Origin: Balneolaceae bacterium UBA1514
GTDB taxonomy: Bacteria; Bacteroidota; Rhodothermia; Balneolales; Balneolaceae
Direction: 5' to 3'
Length of the DNA: 13,419 nucleotides
NCBI GenBank assembly: GCA_002323515.1
Contig: DCQQ01000037.1
Span: 1 to 13,419 of the forward strand
Part shown: one piece after another, positions 13,281 through 13,419 of the stretch
How the letters are laid out: each line of letters starts with the position of its first letter
Numbering within the stretch: the stretch's first letter is position 1
The notes under the pieces: model-generated
What the model saw: the letters and a program-made list of their open reading frames with translations, nothing else
What the model was told of the DNA's origin: nothing
Database searches by the model: none
Made by a program: the position numbers and the translations under genes

Positions 13281-13419
13281 CTATATATTTTTTTCATGGG
13301 CATGTACTGTACCAATGAAATCGGTTTTTGAAGCTTTAAGCCTTTTATATGCATAAGCGCCACCCGCTGCAGCTAAAAGTCCTATGCCTCCATCAACGGA
13401 CGCTGGGTCGGGTGTAGAG
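13281..13419 (-). CDS. C-terminal fragment of a protein with a PID-CTERM-like sorting tail
   Basis: Only the last 45 residues are in the window; the 5' part lies beyond the right edge. The frame reads STPDPASVDGGIG, then the small-residue hydrophobic LLAAAGGAYAY, then KRLKASK, then a short polar tail TDFIGTVHAHEKNI and a TAG stop at 13281-13283. The order of a P-x(n)-VDGG motif, a short Ala/Gly-rich hydrophobic segment and a basic cluster matches the PID-CTERM sorting domain that I know from Bacteroidota secreted or surface proteins. The 14 residues after the basic cluster are longer than I would expect for such a tail. A simple membrane-anchored tail is the alternative. The body of the protein, and so its function, cannot be judged here. 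Confidence 0.65.
   Translation of the reverse strand, partial: STPDPASVDGGIGLLAAAGGAYAYKRLKASKTDFIGTVHAHEKNI

Noticed and set aside
1..13419. Search for insertion sequences, CRISPR repeats, tRNAs, phage genes or toxin-antitoxin pairs
   Set aside because: No transposase motifs, terminal inverted repeats, regularly spaced repeats, tRNA cloverleaf or two-gene toxin module was seen; base composition looks even across the window.

Overview
The window looks like ordinary chromosome from a moderately AT-rich member of the Bacteroidota or the related Balneolota/Rhodothermota. Three things suggest this. The genes mostly lack Shine-Dalgarno sequences. Several intergenic regions carry boxes close to the Bacteroidota TAnnTTTG -7 element. 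The right edge holds the end of a protein with a P-x-DGG / Ala-Gly-rich / Lys-Arg C-terminus of the kind called PID-CTERM in gliding bacteria. The assignment is an inference from gene content and motifs. No mobile elements, CRISPR arrays, tRNAs or phage genes were seen.

Layout, left to right. On the minus strand, the left edge carries most of prfC (peptide chain release factor 3), with a HEAT-like/SirB1-type transglutaminase-fold gene upstream of it (1254-2108). Divergent from these is a plus-strand pair, an arginine deiminase (2209-3573) overlapping a membrane site-2 metalloprotease (3566-4828), closed by a hairpin. Next come a small putative lipoprotein and smpB (TTG start), both plus. They face a minus-strand unit made of a Nif3-like dinuclear-metal protein, a coiled-coil protein of the C4-zinc-ribbon family that has lost every cysteine, and the RNase P RNA gene rnpB with its own promoter and terminator. 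Then on plus: the PLP homeostasis protein YggS; an apparent operon of a PspB-like single-pass coiled-coil protein, a DivIVA-domain protein and a purine nucleoside phosphorylase; and an unrecognised very acidic protein whose C-terminal half resembles the S23/IVS four-helix bundle. On minus at the right are a secreted isoaspartyl peptidase/asparaginase and the truncated PID-CTERM-like gene.

Together these genes serve mainly translation and RNA housekeeping (prfC, smpB, rnpB), nucleoside/amino-acid/cofactor metabolism (arginine deiminase, purine phosphorylase, asparaginase, YggS) and envelope or cell-pole organisation (site-2 protease, PspB-like, DivIVA). I do not see a clear new defence or mobile system. 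The items most worth a second look are the cysteine-free zinc-ribbon homologue, the acidic S23-like protein, the purine phosphorylase whose base- and ribose-5'-site residues look more like methylthioadenosine phosphorylase, the PspB-like/DivIVA/phosphorylase operon, and the overlapping arginine deiminase/site-2 protease pair.
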